In this document: positions 36,049-45,229 of the stretch, piece by piece
Layout of the letters: each line of letters opens with the position of its first letter
How positions within the stretch are numbered: position 1 is the stretch's first letter
Origin: an uncultured Pelagibacteraceae bacterium
GTDB taxonomy: Bacteria > Pseudomonadota > Alphaproteobacteria > Pelagibacterales > Pelagibacteraceae
Reading direction: 5' to 3'
NCBI GenBank assembly: GCA_902523095.1
Contig: CABYYE010000002.1
Location: 1-64,000 of the forward strand
DNA length: 64,000 bases
Translations under genes and position numbers: made by a program
The notes under the pieces: generated by a model
What the model saw: the letters and a program-made list of their open reading frames with translations, nothing else
What the model was told of the DNA's origin: nothing
Databases searched by the model: none

Positions 36049-37001
36049 TGTCAGTATTATTAATAGCAGAACACGACAATACAAAATTAAAACCATTTAC
36101 TTTAAATGCAATTACAGCAGCATCTAAAATTGACAGTGAAGTTCATGTGTTGGTTGCTGGAGCTAATTGTGAAAATGTAACTAAAGAAGCAGCGAGTGTT
36201 CCGCTTGTTAAAAAAGTTTTATTGTGTGACTCGCCAAATTATCAAAATTATTTGCCTGAAAATTTAGCACCTTTAGTAACAAAGACTGCAGAAAAATATG
36301 ATCACATTGTAGCATCTGCAAACACGTTTGGAAAAAATTTTATGCCAAGAGTAGCTGCTGCGTTAGATATTTCACAAGTAAGTGATATTATTAAAGTATC
36401 AAGTCCCGATACTTTTATTAGACCTATTTATGCTGGAAATGCTTTTGCCACAGTTAAGAGTAATGACAAAAAGAAGTGTGTAACTATAAGACCAACTTCT
36501 TTTGACCCTGCCGAAAAAACTGGTGGTTCTGCGCAAGTTGAAAAAATTGAAGCTGTTGATGTGCCAAATACATCAAAATTTATTAAAAGAGAGGAAACAA
36601 AATCTGAAAGACCTGAACTTGGAACAGCGAGAATAGTTGTGTCAGGCGGCAGAGGTTTAGAAAGTGGAGAAAATTTTAAGTTAATTACAGATATCGCTGA
36701 TAAGCTTAATGCTGCTGTTGGTGCATCACGAGCGGCTGTCGATGCAGGTTACATAAGTAACGATCATCAAGTTGGACAAACAGGTAAAGTTGTAGTTCCT
36801 GATTTATATATTGCTGTAGGAATCTCTGGAGCAATTCAACACTTAGCTGGAATGAAAGAGAGTAAAATAATTGTCGCAATTAACAAAGATGGTGAAGCTC
36901 CGATTTTTAGTGTTGCAGACTATGGTTTAGAAGCAGATTTATTTAAAGCTCTTCCTGAGTTTTTAGCAGAGTTGAACAAACTGAATACTATCCAAAAATA
37001 A
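36048..37001 (+). CDS. etfA: Electron transfer flavoprotein alpha subunit
   Basis: The 317-residue protein has the EtfA FAD-binding C-terminal half: RIVVSGGRGLESGENFKLI, VGASRAAVDAGYISNDHQVGQTGKVVVPDLYIAVGISGAIQHLAGMKESKIIVAINKD, and ADYGLEADLFKALPEF. It forms the soluble electron carrier with EtfB. The 493-bp interval after it separates it from ETF-quinone oxidoreductase, which is unusual for this otherwise tight genome. Confidence 0.97.
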   Translation: MSVLLIAEHDNTKLKPFTLNAITAASKIDSEVHVLVAGANCENVTKEAASVPLVKKVLLCDSPNYQNYLPENLAPLVTKTAEKYDHIVASANTFGKNFMPRVAAALDISQVSDIIKVSSPDTFIRPIYAGNAFATVKSNDKKKCVTIRPTSFDPAEKTGGSAQVEKIEAVDVPNTSKFIKREETKSERPELGTARIVVSGGRGLESGENFKLITDIADKLNAAVGASRAAVDAGYISNDHQVGQTGKVVVPDLYIAVGISGAIQHLAGMKESKIIVAINKDGEAPIFSVADYGLEADLFKALPEFLAELNKLNTIQK

Positions 37002-37255
37002 TCCATATTATCCACAATTTATAAAAAAAATGGTGGGGGTCGAAGGTGCCCAACCTGCCGCCCTAATTTTAATTTTAATCATATAAATCAATACTAATTT
37101 AATAAATGAAAATTTATTGAGAGGATTAAAATTATTCTTGAATAAAGTTTTTACAAATATAATTTAAAATTATAAAAAATTTTATACGGAGGTGAGCTTT
37201 CTATTTTCCTGAAGAACCAGAAATATTAATTAAAGAGTCAATACTATTTAATCCA
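37002..37255 (+). other. Unusual non-coding interval with a GC-rich hairpin and an orphan Shine-Dalgarno
   Basis: This gap contains a DnaA-box-like TTATCCACA (37008-37016), a 32-base stretch with 24 G/C (37032-37063) in otherwise very AT-rich DNA, and a perfect GGAGGTGA (37189-37196 region) not followed by a usable start codon. The GC-rich stretch can fold with outer stem GGTGG/CCGCC (37032-37036 with 37058-37062) and inner AGGT/ACCT (37044-37047 with 37053-37056). No open reading frame of note is present. I cannot name an RNA family. Confidence 0.5.
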
Positions 37256-37477
37256 ATGCTTACTGTATTTGATAAAATGGTTTACATAGCTCTAAAAAAA
37301 AATCTAGACTTTAAAAGATCAGGAAATTGGACAAAGATCTTAACCTATAAAGATATACATGTGTTAATTGGTCTCAAAAGAAGTGTGGTATCACGATCAT
37401 TAAAATTCCTTGAAAGAATGAAATTTATAGAAATAAATAGAAAACAATACGGACAGTTATTTCATTTAAAGAAATAG
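37256..37477 (+). CDS. Small winged-helix DNA-binding protein, possibly a gene remnant
   Basis: The 73-residue ORF contains LTYKDIHVLIGLKRSVVSRSLKFLERMKFIEINRKQYGQLFHL, which reads as helix-turn-helix and wing (DIxxxIGLxRSxVSRxLxxLE). The frame is open for about 20 codons before the ATG (PEEPEILIKESILFNP), without a start codon. If one T of the TTTT run near 37204-37207 is removed, the frame joins a GTG at 37192 inside the GGAGGTGA motif. It may therefore be a frameshifted or truncated regulator. I do not recognise a specific family; replication-initiator or Crp/MarR-like winged helices are possible. Confidence 0.45.
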   Translation: MLTVFDKMVYIALKKNLDFKRSGNWTKILTYKDIHVLIGLKRSVVSRSLKFLERMKFIEINRKQYGQLFHLKK

Positions 37478-37494
37478 TTTGCTATAAATCATTC

Positions 37495-39102
37495 ATGGCA
37501 AGAGAAGCAATGGAATATGATGTGGTTATTGTTGGTGCAGGACCAGCAGGCTTAACTACTGCCATAAAACTTAAACAACTCGATCCAAATTTAAATGTCT
37601 GTATTCTTGAAAAAGGATCAGAAGTTGGAGCCCATATTTTAAGTGGAAATGTTTTTGAAACAAAAGCTCTCGATGAGTTGTTGCCTAATTGGAAGAGTGA
37701 AGGAGCGCCAGTAAAAACAAAAGTTTCAAAAGAAAAATTTTTATTTTTAGGAAAAAATTCTTCTCTAAGTTGGCCAACTTGGCTTTTGCCTTCTGTACAA
37801 AAAAATCATAACAATTACATCGTTAGTCTTGCAAATCTTTGTCGTTGGTTGGCAGAACAAGCAGAAAAACTAGGTGTTGAAATATTTCCAGGATTTCCTG
37901 CGAGTGAAGTTCTTTATCATGAAGATGGATCTATAAAAGGTGTAGCTACTCTAGATATGGGTTTAGACAAAGAGGGTAACAAAAAAGATACTTACCAGGA
38001 GGGAATGGAATTACACGCAAAAGTAACAGTTTTCTCAGAGGGATGTAGAGGTCATTTAGGTAAACAATTAATTAAAAAATTTAATCTAGATGATGGTAAA
38101 GACCCTCAACAATATGGAATAGGACTTAAAGAAATTTGGGAAGTAAGCGAACAACAACACCAAGAAGGTCTAGTTATGCATACTGCAGGATGGCCACTTG
38201 ATAGCAAAACTTATGGTGGAAGTTTCATTTATCATGCTGAAAATAGACAAATATATCTAGGGTACGTAATTGGTTTAGATTATCAAAATCCTTATCTATC
38301 TCCTTTTGATGAGTTTCAAAGATTTAAAACACACCCATCTATAAGAAAAATGTTTGAGGGCGGTAAAAGAATTTCTTTTGGTGCTAGAGCCTTAATTGAA
38401 GGAGGAATTCAAAGTTTACCTAAAATGTTTATGCCAGGAGCGCTGCTAATTGGCTGTGATGCTGGAACTTTAAATATGCCTAAAATAAAAGGTTCACATA
38501 CTGCGATGAAAAGCGGAATAGTTGCAGCAGAGTCTATAATTGAAAATATTAAAAATAAAGCTGATCTATCAATTTATGAAAAAAAATTTAAGGAAAGCTG
38601 GGCTTATAAAGAATTGTTTACAGCGAGAAACGTGAAACCTAGTTTTAGTTGGGGTTTAATCCTTGGAATAATATTTACTGGCATAGATCAAATTTTGTTT
38701 AGAGGAAGGATGCCTTTTACTTTAAAACACAAACATGCAGATCACGAGGCTTTAAAACCAGCTAGTCAAATGCCTAAAATTGAATATCCAAAACCTGATG
38801 GTAAGCTCACATTTGATAAAACTAGTTCTGTTTATTTAACAGGGACTAATCATGCTGAAAACCAGCCTGTCCATTTAAGGTTAAAAGATCCTCATTTACC
38901 AATAAATTACACTTTAAAAGAGTACGATGAGCCAGCTCAAAGATACTGTCCTGTAGGCGTGTACGAAATTCAAAAAGAAAAGTTTGTTATAAACTCTCAA
39001 AATTGTATCCACTGTAAGACCTGTGATATTAAAGAACCCTCTCAAAATATCACTTGGGTTGCACCTGAAGGTGGTGGCGGTCCTAAATACGGTAACATGT
39101 AA
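37495..39102 (+). CDS. Electron transfer flavoprotein:ubiquinone oxidoreductase
   Basis: The 535-residue protein has an N-terminal FAD motif (YDVVIVGAGPAGLTTAIKLKQLDPNLNVCILEKGSEVGAHILSGNVFE), the ETF-QO core and a C-terminal ferredoxin-like 4Fe-4S site (RYCPVGVYEI with NCIHCKTCDIK), ending in WVAPEGGGGPKYGNM. It oxidises reduced ETF and passes electrons to ubiquinone in the inner membrane. With the DMGDH-like enzyme and EtfAB it completes a route from methylated glycines to the respiratory chain. Confidence 0.97.
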   Translation: MAREAMEYDVVIVGAGPAGLTTAIKLKQLDPNLNVCILEKGSEVGAHILSGNVFETKALDELLPNWKSEGAPVKTKVSKEKFLFLGKNSSLSWPTWLLPSVQKNHNNYIVSLANLCRWLAEQAEKLGVEIFPGFPASEVLYHEDGSIKGVATLDMGLDKEGNKKDTYQEGMELHAKVTVFSEGCRGHLGKQLIKKFNLDDGKDPQQYGIGLKEIWEVSEQQHQEGLVMHTAGWPLDSKTYGGSFIYHAENRQIYLGYVIGLDYQNPYLSPFDEFQRFKTHPSIRKMFEGGKRISFGARALIEGGIQSLPKMFMPGALLIGCDAGTLNMPKIKGSHTAMKSGIVAAESIIENIKNKADLSIYEKKFKESWAYKELFTARNVKPSFSWGLILGIIFTGIDQILFRGRMPFTLKHKHADHEALKPASQMPKIEYPKPDGKLTFDKTSSVYLTGTNHAENQPVHLRLKDPHLPINYTLKEYDEPAQRYCPVGVYEIQKEKFVINSQNCIHCKTCDIKEPSQNITWVAPEGGGGPKYGNM

Positions 39103-39148
39103 AAAGACTATTGCTTTTGTCTGTGAGAAAGCATAATGGCTTTCCACC

Positions 39149-40471
39149 ATGTATAAAATTATAAAAAATTCTTGGGCTCTTTTCACTGGCTTTGCAGTGA
39201 TTATGATTTCTCATGGTTTTCAAGGAAATCTTTTAGGAATTAGAGCGGTATTAGAAAATTTTAATTTTATAGCAACGGGAACAATGATGTCTGGTTATTT
39301 TATTGGATATTTCATTGGTGCTAACATCATTCCAAATCTTGTAAGCAAAGTAGGTCATATAAGAGTATTTGCAGCTTTTGCTTCTATGGCTTCTTTAAGT
39401 TCCTTAGTTCATGTAGTATTTGTAGATCCAATTATTTGGACTTTAGCAAGATTTTTAACAGGCTTTAGCATGATTGGAATTCTTATAATTGTTGAAAGTT
39501 GGTTGAATGATAGAGCGACTAACAAAACAAGAGGTAAAGTTTTATCTCTGTACATGTTTGTTACTTTTTTTGCCTTTGCTTTGGGAAACTTGTTGTTAAA
39601 CGTAAGTAGTCCTAAAAACTACGAGCCCTTTATATTAATTTCTTTATTGTTTTCTGTAGCCTTAGTTCCAATTCTTCTCACAAAGAGAAAGCCTCCTACT
39701 TTTAAAAAGACTAGCTCAATTAAGATTAAAGAGCTTTTTAAAATTTCACCTTTTGGAAGTTTTTCTACATTTTGTTCAGGTTTCATATTTTCAGCAATGT
39801 TTACTATGTTATCAGTTTATGCTGTAACGATGAATTTAAATGTATTGGAGATTTCAATATTGTTATTTTCGGTAACACTAGCAGGCGCACTTTTTCAGTG
39901 GCCCATAGGCTCTTTGTCAGACAATTATGATAGAAGAATTGTAATTATCGGATGTTGTATAGCATCATCTGCTTTTGCTATTCTCTCAATCATGGCATCA
40001 GGAATTTCTTTTGAAAATCTTTTTGTGGAAGAAATGTTCAGATTTAATTATTTTTCAACAGAAACAAGCATGGATAAAACAAAGTTATTTATTTATATAA
40101 TTCTTTTGTCTGGGATGACGCTTCCATTATTTGCTTTAAACCTAGCACTTGTAAATGATTATATTCCTAAGGAAAAGTTTGTTGCTGCTGGAGCTGGTTT
40201 AAATATGATATTTGGTTTAGGAGCAATAGCTGGACCGATCGTGTGTTCAGTTTTAATGAGTATCTTTGGTCCAAATGGTTTTTTTATTCATTTGCTTATT
40301 TTTTTCATGATAATTATTATTTTCGGAATCTTTAGGATGAACAGAAGAAAATATGAGGACAATCCAGAGTCAACTTTTACTCCTTTGCCAAAAGACATTA
40401 CTCCACTAGGTATCGAACTTGATCCAGATACAGGAGTAGATTTATCTAATACTTCAAATGATAAAAAATAG
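39149..40471 (+). CDS. MFS transporter, YcaD-like
   Basis: The 440-residue protein has about 12 hydrophobic segments and MFS motifs: GYFIGYFIGANIIPNLVSKVGHIRVF in the first loop, RFLTGFSMIGILIIVESWLNDRATNKTRGKVLSLYM after helix 4, and QWPIGSLSDNYDRRIVI in the second half. The VESWLN and RGK pattern resembles YcaD-like transporters. The substrate is unknown. It lies in the methylated-glycine block and overlaps the next DMT gene by 14 bp, so transport of a related compound is possible but unproven. Confidence 0.85.
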   Translation: MYKIIKNSWALFTGFAVIMISHGFQGNLLGIRAVLENFNFIATGTMMSGYFIGYFIGANIIPNLVSKVGHIRVFAAFASMASLSSLVHVVFVDPIIWTLARFLTGFSMIGILIIVESWLNDRATNKTRGKVLSLYMFVTFFAFALGNLLLNVSSPKNYEPFILISLLFSVALVPILLTKRKPPTFKKTSSIKIKELFKISPFGSFSTFCSGFIFSAMFTMLSVYAVTMNLNVLEISILLFSVTLAGALFQWPIGSLSDNYDRRIVIIGCCIASSAFAILSIMASGISFENLFVEEMFRFNYFSTETSMDKTKLFIYIILLSGMTLPLFALNLALVNDYIPKEKFVAAGAGLNMIFGLGAIAGPIVCSVLMSIFGPNGFFIHLLIFFMIIIIFGIFRMNRRKYEDNPESTFTPLPKDITPLGIELDPDTGVDLSNTSNDKK

Positions 40472-41363
40472 TTCAGCCATACTAATTGTTTTAATCGCAG
40501 GACTGTTCTGGTCTTTTGGACCTTTAGTTGTAAGATATATCGATGATGCACAGTTAATTCCTTGGCAATATCTTTTTTTTAGAGGTTCGGTAATTTTTTT
40601 AGTCTTAAATATTTATTTATTTTTAGCTGAAGGTCTTAAATTTACCAAAAATTATTACAAGATTGGTTTGTCTGGACTAATTGGTGGAGTAAGTCTTGGT
40701 ATTGCTAATATATCTTTTATACTTTCTATCACAACTACTACTGCAGCTGTAACTATGATGATGCTAGCAACTCAACCATTTGTAGCTGCAATTTTAGCAT
40801 ATATTTTTTTGAGGGAAAAAATTTCAACAACAACATTAATATCAATAATAATTGCTGCTGGGGGTATAATATTTATGTCCTTAGATAGCGAAGGAGAAGG
40901 TTCTTTGTTTGGTCTAATTAATGGTTTGTTATCATCTTTAGGGTTTGCAGGATTTACAGTTTCACTAAGGTGGAGAAAGAAAACTCCAAAATTCACTACA
41001 GTAGCTATTGCGGGAATTTTCTGTGCAGCAGTAGCAATCTTGGTTCTTATATTTAACGATAATAATATTTTTATTTCAGTTAAAAACTCTTCTCTTTCTG
41101 CATTGCATGGATTTTTAGTTTGTTCTGGACTTATATTGTTTTCTATAAAATCTAAAGATCTACCAGCTACAGATTTAACTCTTCTTTCTCTGACAGAAGT
41201 CTTAGGTGGAATTTTCTGGGTTTGGTTACCAATATTTGGAATTAACGAAGTACCAACTGTAAAAACTTTAATTGGTGGTGGAATTATTACATCTGCAATA
41301 ATATTTTATGCCTTTAACACAAGACGGCCTTTATCATCGAGATATGTGTGGGTAAAAAAATAA
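40458..41363 (+). CDS. EamA/DMT-family transporter
   Basis: The 301-residue protein has ten predicted helices in two EamA repeats (LIAGLFWSFGPLVVRYIDDAQLIPWQYLFFRG; ATQPFVAAILAYIFLREKISTTTLISIIIAAGGIIFM; SLTEVLGGIFWVWLPIFGINEVPTVKTLIGGGII). It likely exports a small metabolite. It overlaps the MFS gene by 14 bp and converges with soxG, with only 4 bp between. It is similar in layout to the DMT gene at 2392. Confidence 0.87.
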   Translation: MIKNSSAILIVLIAGLFWSFGPLVVRYIDDAQLIPWQYLFFRGSVIFLVLNIYLFLAEGLKFTKNYYKIGLSGLIGGVSLGIANISFILSITTTTAAVTMMMLATQPFVAAILAYIFLREKISTTTLISIIIAAGGIIFMSLDSEGEGSLFGLINGLLSSLGFAGFTVSLRWRKKTPKFTTVAIAGIFCAAVAILVLIFNDNNIFISVKNSSLSALHGFLVCSGLILFSIKSKDLPATDLTLLSLTEVLGGIFWVWLPIFGINEVPTVKTLIGGGIITSAIIFYAFNTRRPLSSRYVWVKK

Positions 41364-41367
41364 TACT

Positions 41368-41889
41368 CTACAAATTAATTAAATCAGTCAATCTCTTTTT
41401 AAAATACTCCTCGTATGACTTATTGCAAGTTATAATATATTTATTGTTTAATTTGTATATGTAGCAATCTATTCTGGCAATCAAAGTTTGCGCCATTGAA
41501 AGATCTGGAAACTTTTTATTACGAAGATCAAATTGAGTTAATTTGTTTAAAAATTCATCTTTATTTTCACCTGACACTTCAAAATAAACTTGGCCATATG
41601 AGTAGTCAGAGGCAAGAATTTCATCATTCGAGTTTAAGTTAGAAATAGTCTTTAGAATTTTCTTGTAATCTTGTTCAACTAAATAAACTAAAGTCCATTG
41701 GTCAAAAGAATTTTTTGCAAAAATATATTTATCACTAGTTTTTATTTCAAGGTTTTTAGACGGGGGTTGCAAAGATGTCTCTTTGTTAATTATTTGATTA
41801 AATTTATTCTTTCCATCACCTCTTATCAGAATCTGTTGAAAATTCTTTTGAGTAATGTTTACTCTATCAGTTGAAATTAATGTGGTCAT
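41368..41889 (-). CDS. soxG: Sarcosine oxidase gamma subunit
   Basis: The 173-residue protein is the last gene of a soxBDAG operon and has the expected size for the poorly conserved gamma subunit. MAQTLIARIDCYIYKLNNKYIITCNKSYEEYFKKRLTDLI near the end matches the SoxG pattern. The subunit belongs to the heterotetrameric enzyme that oxidises sarcosine to glycine. It overlaps soxA by 4 bp. Position carries most of the weight of this call. Confidence 0.85.
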   Translation of the reverse strand: MTTLISTDRVNITQKNFQQILIRGDGKNKFNQIINKETSLQPPSKNLEIKTSDKYIFAKNSFDQWTLVYLVEQDYKKILKTISNLNSNDEILASDYSYGQVYFEVSGENKDEFLNKLTQFDLRNKKFPDLSMAQTLIARIDCYIYKLNNKYIITCNKSYEEYFKKRLTDLINL

Positions 41890-44873
41890 GATGTTAATCT
41901 TTCATTTTCTGGATCAATGAATACTGGGCTAACTATTTCAACAGGAATATTTTTAGTTCCTTTAGGAGTTGAAACAAATAACTTCTTACCCATCAATTTA
42001 TTTCCATTTTTTATCATAGCCATGGAGATACAATGACTTAAGTTAGGGCTGTGGTAGCTAGAAGAAATATGTCCAAGATATTCTATGGGAGTTTTAATTT
42101 TACTCGGTAAATTTTCACATTCAACAATGTGTTGCCCTTCTTCAATAAATTGAGATTTATCCAAAGGCACAATACCTACTAACTGTTTTCTATCATCCCT
42201 AGCAGTATCGCTTCTTGTTAAAGATCTTTTTCCAATAAAATCTTTTTTCTTTTTACCTATCATCCAATTGAAATTTATATCAATTGGAGTCACCGTTCCA
42301 TCAGTCTCTTGTCCAATTACAACATATCCTTTTTCAGCTCTTAATAAATGCATAGTCTCAGTTCCATATGGAACTAGATCAAAATCTTTTCCGTATTTAA
42401 ATATTAATTCCCAAAGTTCAAAGGCATGCTGAGGGCTGATATATATCTCGTAACCTAATTCACCTGTAAAACTTGCTCTCATTATCCTTGCTTGGGTGTT
42501 CTTGTAATTAAATGTTTTGAAAGTCATAAATGGAAACTTTTCATTACTAAAATCGATATCAGAAAATACTTTACTAACTATTTCTCGTGCTTTAGGACCG
42601 CTAATATTAAAAGTGGTGAATTGCTCTGTAATTGAATTTAGATAAACTTGTAAATGTGGCCATTCTGTTTGAAGGAATTCTTCCATATGTGCAAATACTT
42701 TTGGAGCTCCGCCTGAAGTAGTTGTTGCTATAAAATGTTTGTCATTTATTTTACAAATTATCCCATCGTCCATAATCATTCCGTCTTCTCCTAACATAAG
42801 CGCATATCTTGATGTCATAGGTTTCATTTTTGTAAAAGCATTTGTGTACATTAAGTTCATAAATTCTAAAGCATCTTTACCTTTAATTTCAATTTTTCCA
42901 AGAGTACTACCATCTAAAATTCCTGCTGATTGTCTTGTTTGTTTTGACTCTCTTTGTACTGCTTGATGCATAGTTTCTGTTTCATTTTTTTTAAAATACC
43001 AAGGTCGTTTCCATTGTCCTACGTCCTCAAAAACTGCATTATTTTTTATGTGCCAATTATGAATCGGTGTTTTTCTTTCTGGATCGTAATATTCATAGGT
43101 GCTTCTTCCAGCTATAGCTGCAAAACTTAGAGGAGCATAAGGTGGTCTATAAGTAGTAGTTCCAACTTCTTCAATTTTTTTGTTTAAAATTTTTGAGACA
43201 ATTCCTAGAGAATTAATGCTGCTTATTTTACCTTGGTCAGTTCCCATACTATTGGTTGTATATCTCTTTAAATGCTCTATTCGATCGTATCCCTCGTTGA
43301 TCGCTTGTTTTAAATCTTTTGTTGTGACATCGTTATGAAGATCAATAAAAGATTTAGACCATTTTGATTTCTTATTAGTTTTAGTTTCCCACAACTCTTT
43401 AATTGAAAGATTATCTCTTATATTTGTTTTTATTTCTAGATTGAGATCGTCAACTTTTAAGAATGATAATTTTTTGTTAATTTCTTTACAAAGATTTTTA
43501 AATTCGTAGTTTCCACTTACTGATCCTAACGTGATTGTGTTTTGAAAAGCAGTATCTGGCTTAAATGAGATAATTTTATCATCCCACTTAACTAAGCCTT
43601 TTGATTGTGTAAACAAATGTATATCAGGATTAAATCCACCTGAGGGACATAACATTTTAGCATTAATAGATGATATTTTATTACTGCTATTTCTTATATA
43701 AACTTTTTCTACTTTTTTATTACCTTCACAACCTTCTACTTCGGACTCAGGGTAAAATAGAATGTTATTTTTTGAAAGATACTCTTTTGTTTCATCTTCT
43801 ATATCTTCTTGCTTTCTTGCGTCTATGTATGCGCTAGGCTTACAATTTAAATTAATTAATGACTTGACCAAACTTACTGTTGATGAATTGTTAGTAAAAA
43901 TTACTGGTTTCTCATCAGGCGTTACTCCATATCTTTCAATATATTTTTCAAAGGAGGATGCTAGCATTACTCCAGGTAAGTCATTATTTCTAAATGAAAT
44001 AAATCTCTCTATATGACCATTTGCCAAAATAGTATGAGTTGTTCTAATCTTATGTAATGTAAGTTCCGACTTGCTAACATCGATTTTTTTTCCTGAATAT
44101 TTATCCTCTAGAGCTATTAAATGGTTAGTAAAATTATACGTAGTTACAAGAGTATTTTTTAAAATTTTTATATTCTTTGATTTTAAAATTAATTTTTCTG
44201 TTTCTTTAACCCATTCAAAAACATTTTTACCATCGATTTGTTTTACTTTATTAGAATTTTTTAAAATTCCTCCTAAAAAACTATCTTGTTCAACAAGAAG
44301 GACCTCGTTGTTTGTATCAATTAATTTTTTTGCAGCTATCAGCCCACTTAAACCTCCACCAACTATCAGAATATCGACGTTATGGTTTTGATGAATGCTT
44401 TTTGATCTAAAATTTTTTGGAGGTTTTCCTAAGCCAGCTGTTCGTCTGATCAATGGTTCGTAGATTTTTTTCCAAAATCCCTTAGGTCCCATAAAAGTTT
44501 TGTAATAAAATCCAGCTGAAAATATTGGAGATAAAATATTATTTATTGACCCAATATCAAAAGATAATGACGGCCAACGGTTCTGACTAGAGATGTTAAT
44601 TCCATCATATGCTTTTTTTACTGTTGCTCTGGTATTAGGTTCATTGTGCTCATTTAAAATTTGAACAAGTGCATTTGGTTCTTCTATTCCACAAGTATAT
44701 ATTCCTCTTGGTCTATGATATTTAAAACTTCTACCAATTAATCTAATATTATTTCTTAATAAAGCTGAAGCTATGGTGTCTCCTTCGTAAGCAGAGTAAG
44801 ATTTTCCATCAAAAGTTATCTTGATTTCTTTATTGGAAATATAATTGCAATCTTTGTTTCTAAGAGCAGGCAT
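41886..44873 (-). CDS. soxA: Sarcosine oxidase alpha subunit
   Basis: The 995-residue protein is full length. The N-terminal ferredoxin-like part is EGDTIASALLRNNIRLIGRSFKYHRPRGIYTCGIEEPNALVQI. A dinucleotide-binding domain follows (VDILIVGGGLSGLIAAKKL near residue 170), and the C-terminal half is GcvT-like (GILDGSTLGKIEIKGKDALEFMNLMYTNAF; GELGYEIYISPQHAFELWE; LLRAEKGYVVIGQETDG). The heterotetramer demethylates sarcosine to glycine and gives 5,10-methylene-tetrahydrofolate and H2O2. It lies 3 bp after soxD. Confidence 0.96.
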   Translation of the reverse strand: MPALRNKDCNYISNKEIKITFDGKSYSAYEGDTIASALLRNNIRLIGRSFKYHRPRGIYTCGIEEPNALVQILNEHNEPNTRATVKKAYDGINISSQNRWPSLSFDIGSINNILSPIFSAGFYYKTFMGPKGFWKKIYEPLIRRTAGLGKPPKNFRSKSIHQNHNVDILIVGGGLSGLIAAKKLIDTNNEVLLVEQDSFLGGILKNSNKVKQIDGKNVFEWVKETEKLILKSKNIKILKNTLVTTYNFTNHLIALEDKYSGKKIDVSKSELTLHKIRTTHTILANGHIERFISFRNNDLPGVMLASSFEKYIERYGVTPDEKPVIFTNNSSTVSLVKSLINLNCKPSAYIDARKQEDIEDETKEYLSKNNILFYPESEVEGCEGNKKVEKVYIRNSSNKISSINAKMLCPSGGFNPDIHLFTQSKGLVKWDDKIISFKPDTAFQNTITLGSVSGNYEFKNLCKEINKKLSFLKVDDLNLEIKTNIRDNLSIKELWETKTNKKSKWSKSFIDLHNDVTTKDLKQAINEGYDRIEHLKRYTTNSMGTDQGKISSINSLGIVSKILNKKIEEVGTTTYRPPYAPLSFAAIAGRSTYEYYDPERKTPIHNWHIKNNAVFEDVGQWKRPWYFKKNETETMHQAVQRESKQTRQSAGILDGSTLGKIEIKGKDALEFMNLMYTNAFTKMKPMTSRYALMLGEDGMIMDDGIICKINDKHFIATTTSGGAPKVFAHMEEFLQTEWPHLQVYLNSITEQFTTFNISGPKAREIVSKVFSDIDFSNEKFPFMTFKTFNYKNTQARIMRASFTGELGYEIYISPQHAFELWELIFKYGKDFDLVPYGTETMHLLRAEKGYVVIGQETDGTVTPIDINFNWMIGKKKKDFIGKRSLTRSDTARDDRKQLVGIVPLDKSQFIEEGQHIVECENLPSKIKTPIEYLGHISSSYHSPNLSHCISMAMIKNGNKLMGKKLFVSTPKGTKNIPVEIVSPVFIDPENERLTS

Positions 44874-44876
44874 AGT

Positions 44877-45227
44877 CTATTTCTTTACAGCAAAATTTCC
44901 AGATCCTACTGCCGGTTCTCCTGATGGTGATTTTAGAGAGCTTTGGAATTCACTTATATCTGGCTTGTTATCAGTCAACTTATAAATTTTTAATATTGTA
45001 TCAGTAGAAGTGTCACGTACAGCATTAAACCATTTTCTGCATCCATGAGAGTGTACCCACCTCTCATAAAAAATTCCTTTTGGATTTGAGCGATAAAAAA
45101 CATATTGGCCCCAGTCTTTATCATTTAAAGTATCTGGATCTTTTGGTCTTATTACATGGGCTTCTCCACCATTAGTAAATTCGGACTGTTCTCGCTCTCC
45201 GCAATATGGGCAATTTATTAAAATCAT
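44877..45227 (-). CDS. soxD: Sarcosine oxidase delta subunit
   Basis: The 116-residue protein has the zinc-binding pattern of SoxD: INCPYCGEREQSEFTNGGEAHVIRP at the start and ERWVHSHGCRKWFNAVRDTSTD later, offering three Cys and a His. The protein is slightly longer than the usual 90-100 residues because of a C-terminal tail. It is a small structural subunit of the sarcosine oxidase heterotetramer. It starts 2 bp after soxB. Confidence 0.94.
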   Translation of the reverse strand: MILINCPYCGEREQSEFTNGGEAHVIRPKDPDTLNDKDWGQYVFYRSNPKGIFYERWVHSHGCRKWFNAVRDTSTDTILKIYKLTDNKPDISEFQSSLKSPSGEPAVGSGNFAVKK

Positions 45228-45229
45228 AA

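Noticed and set aside
37008-37016. Perfect DnaA-box sequence TTATCCACA, possible replication origin
   Set aside because: Only one box is seen, and dnaA, dnaN, gidA, parAB or an obvious origin cluster are absent. A single 9-mer can occur by chance. It is kept only as part of the description of the odd interval.
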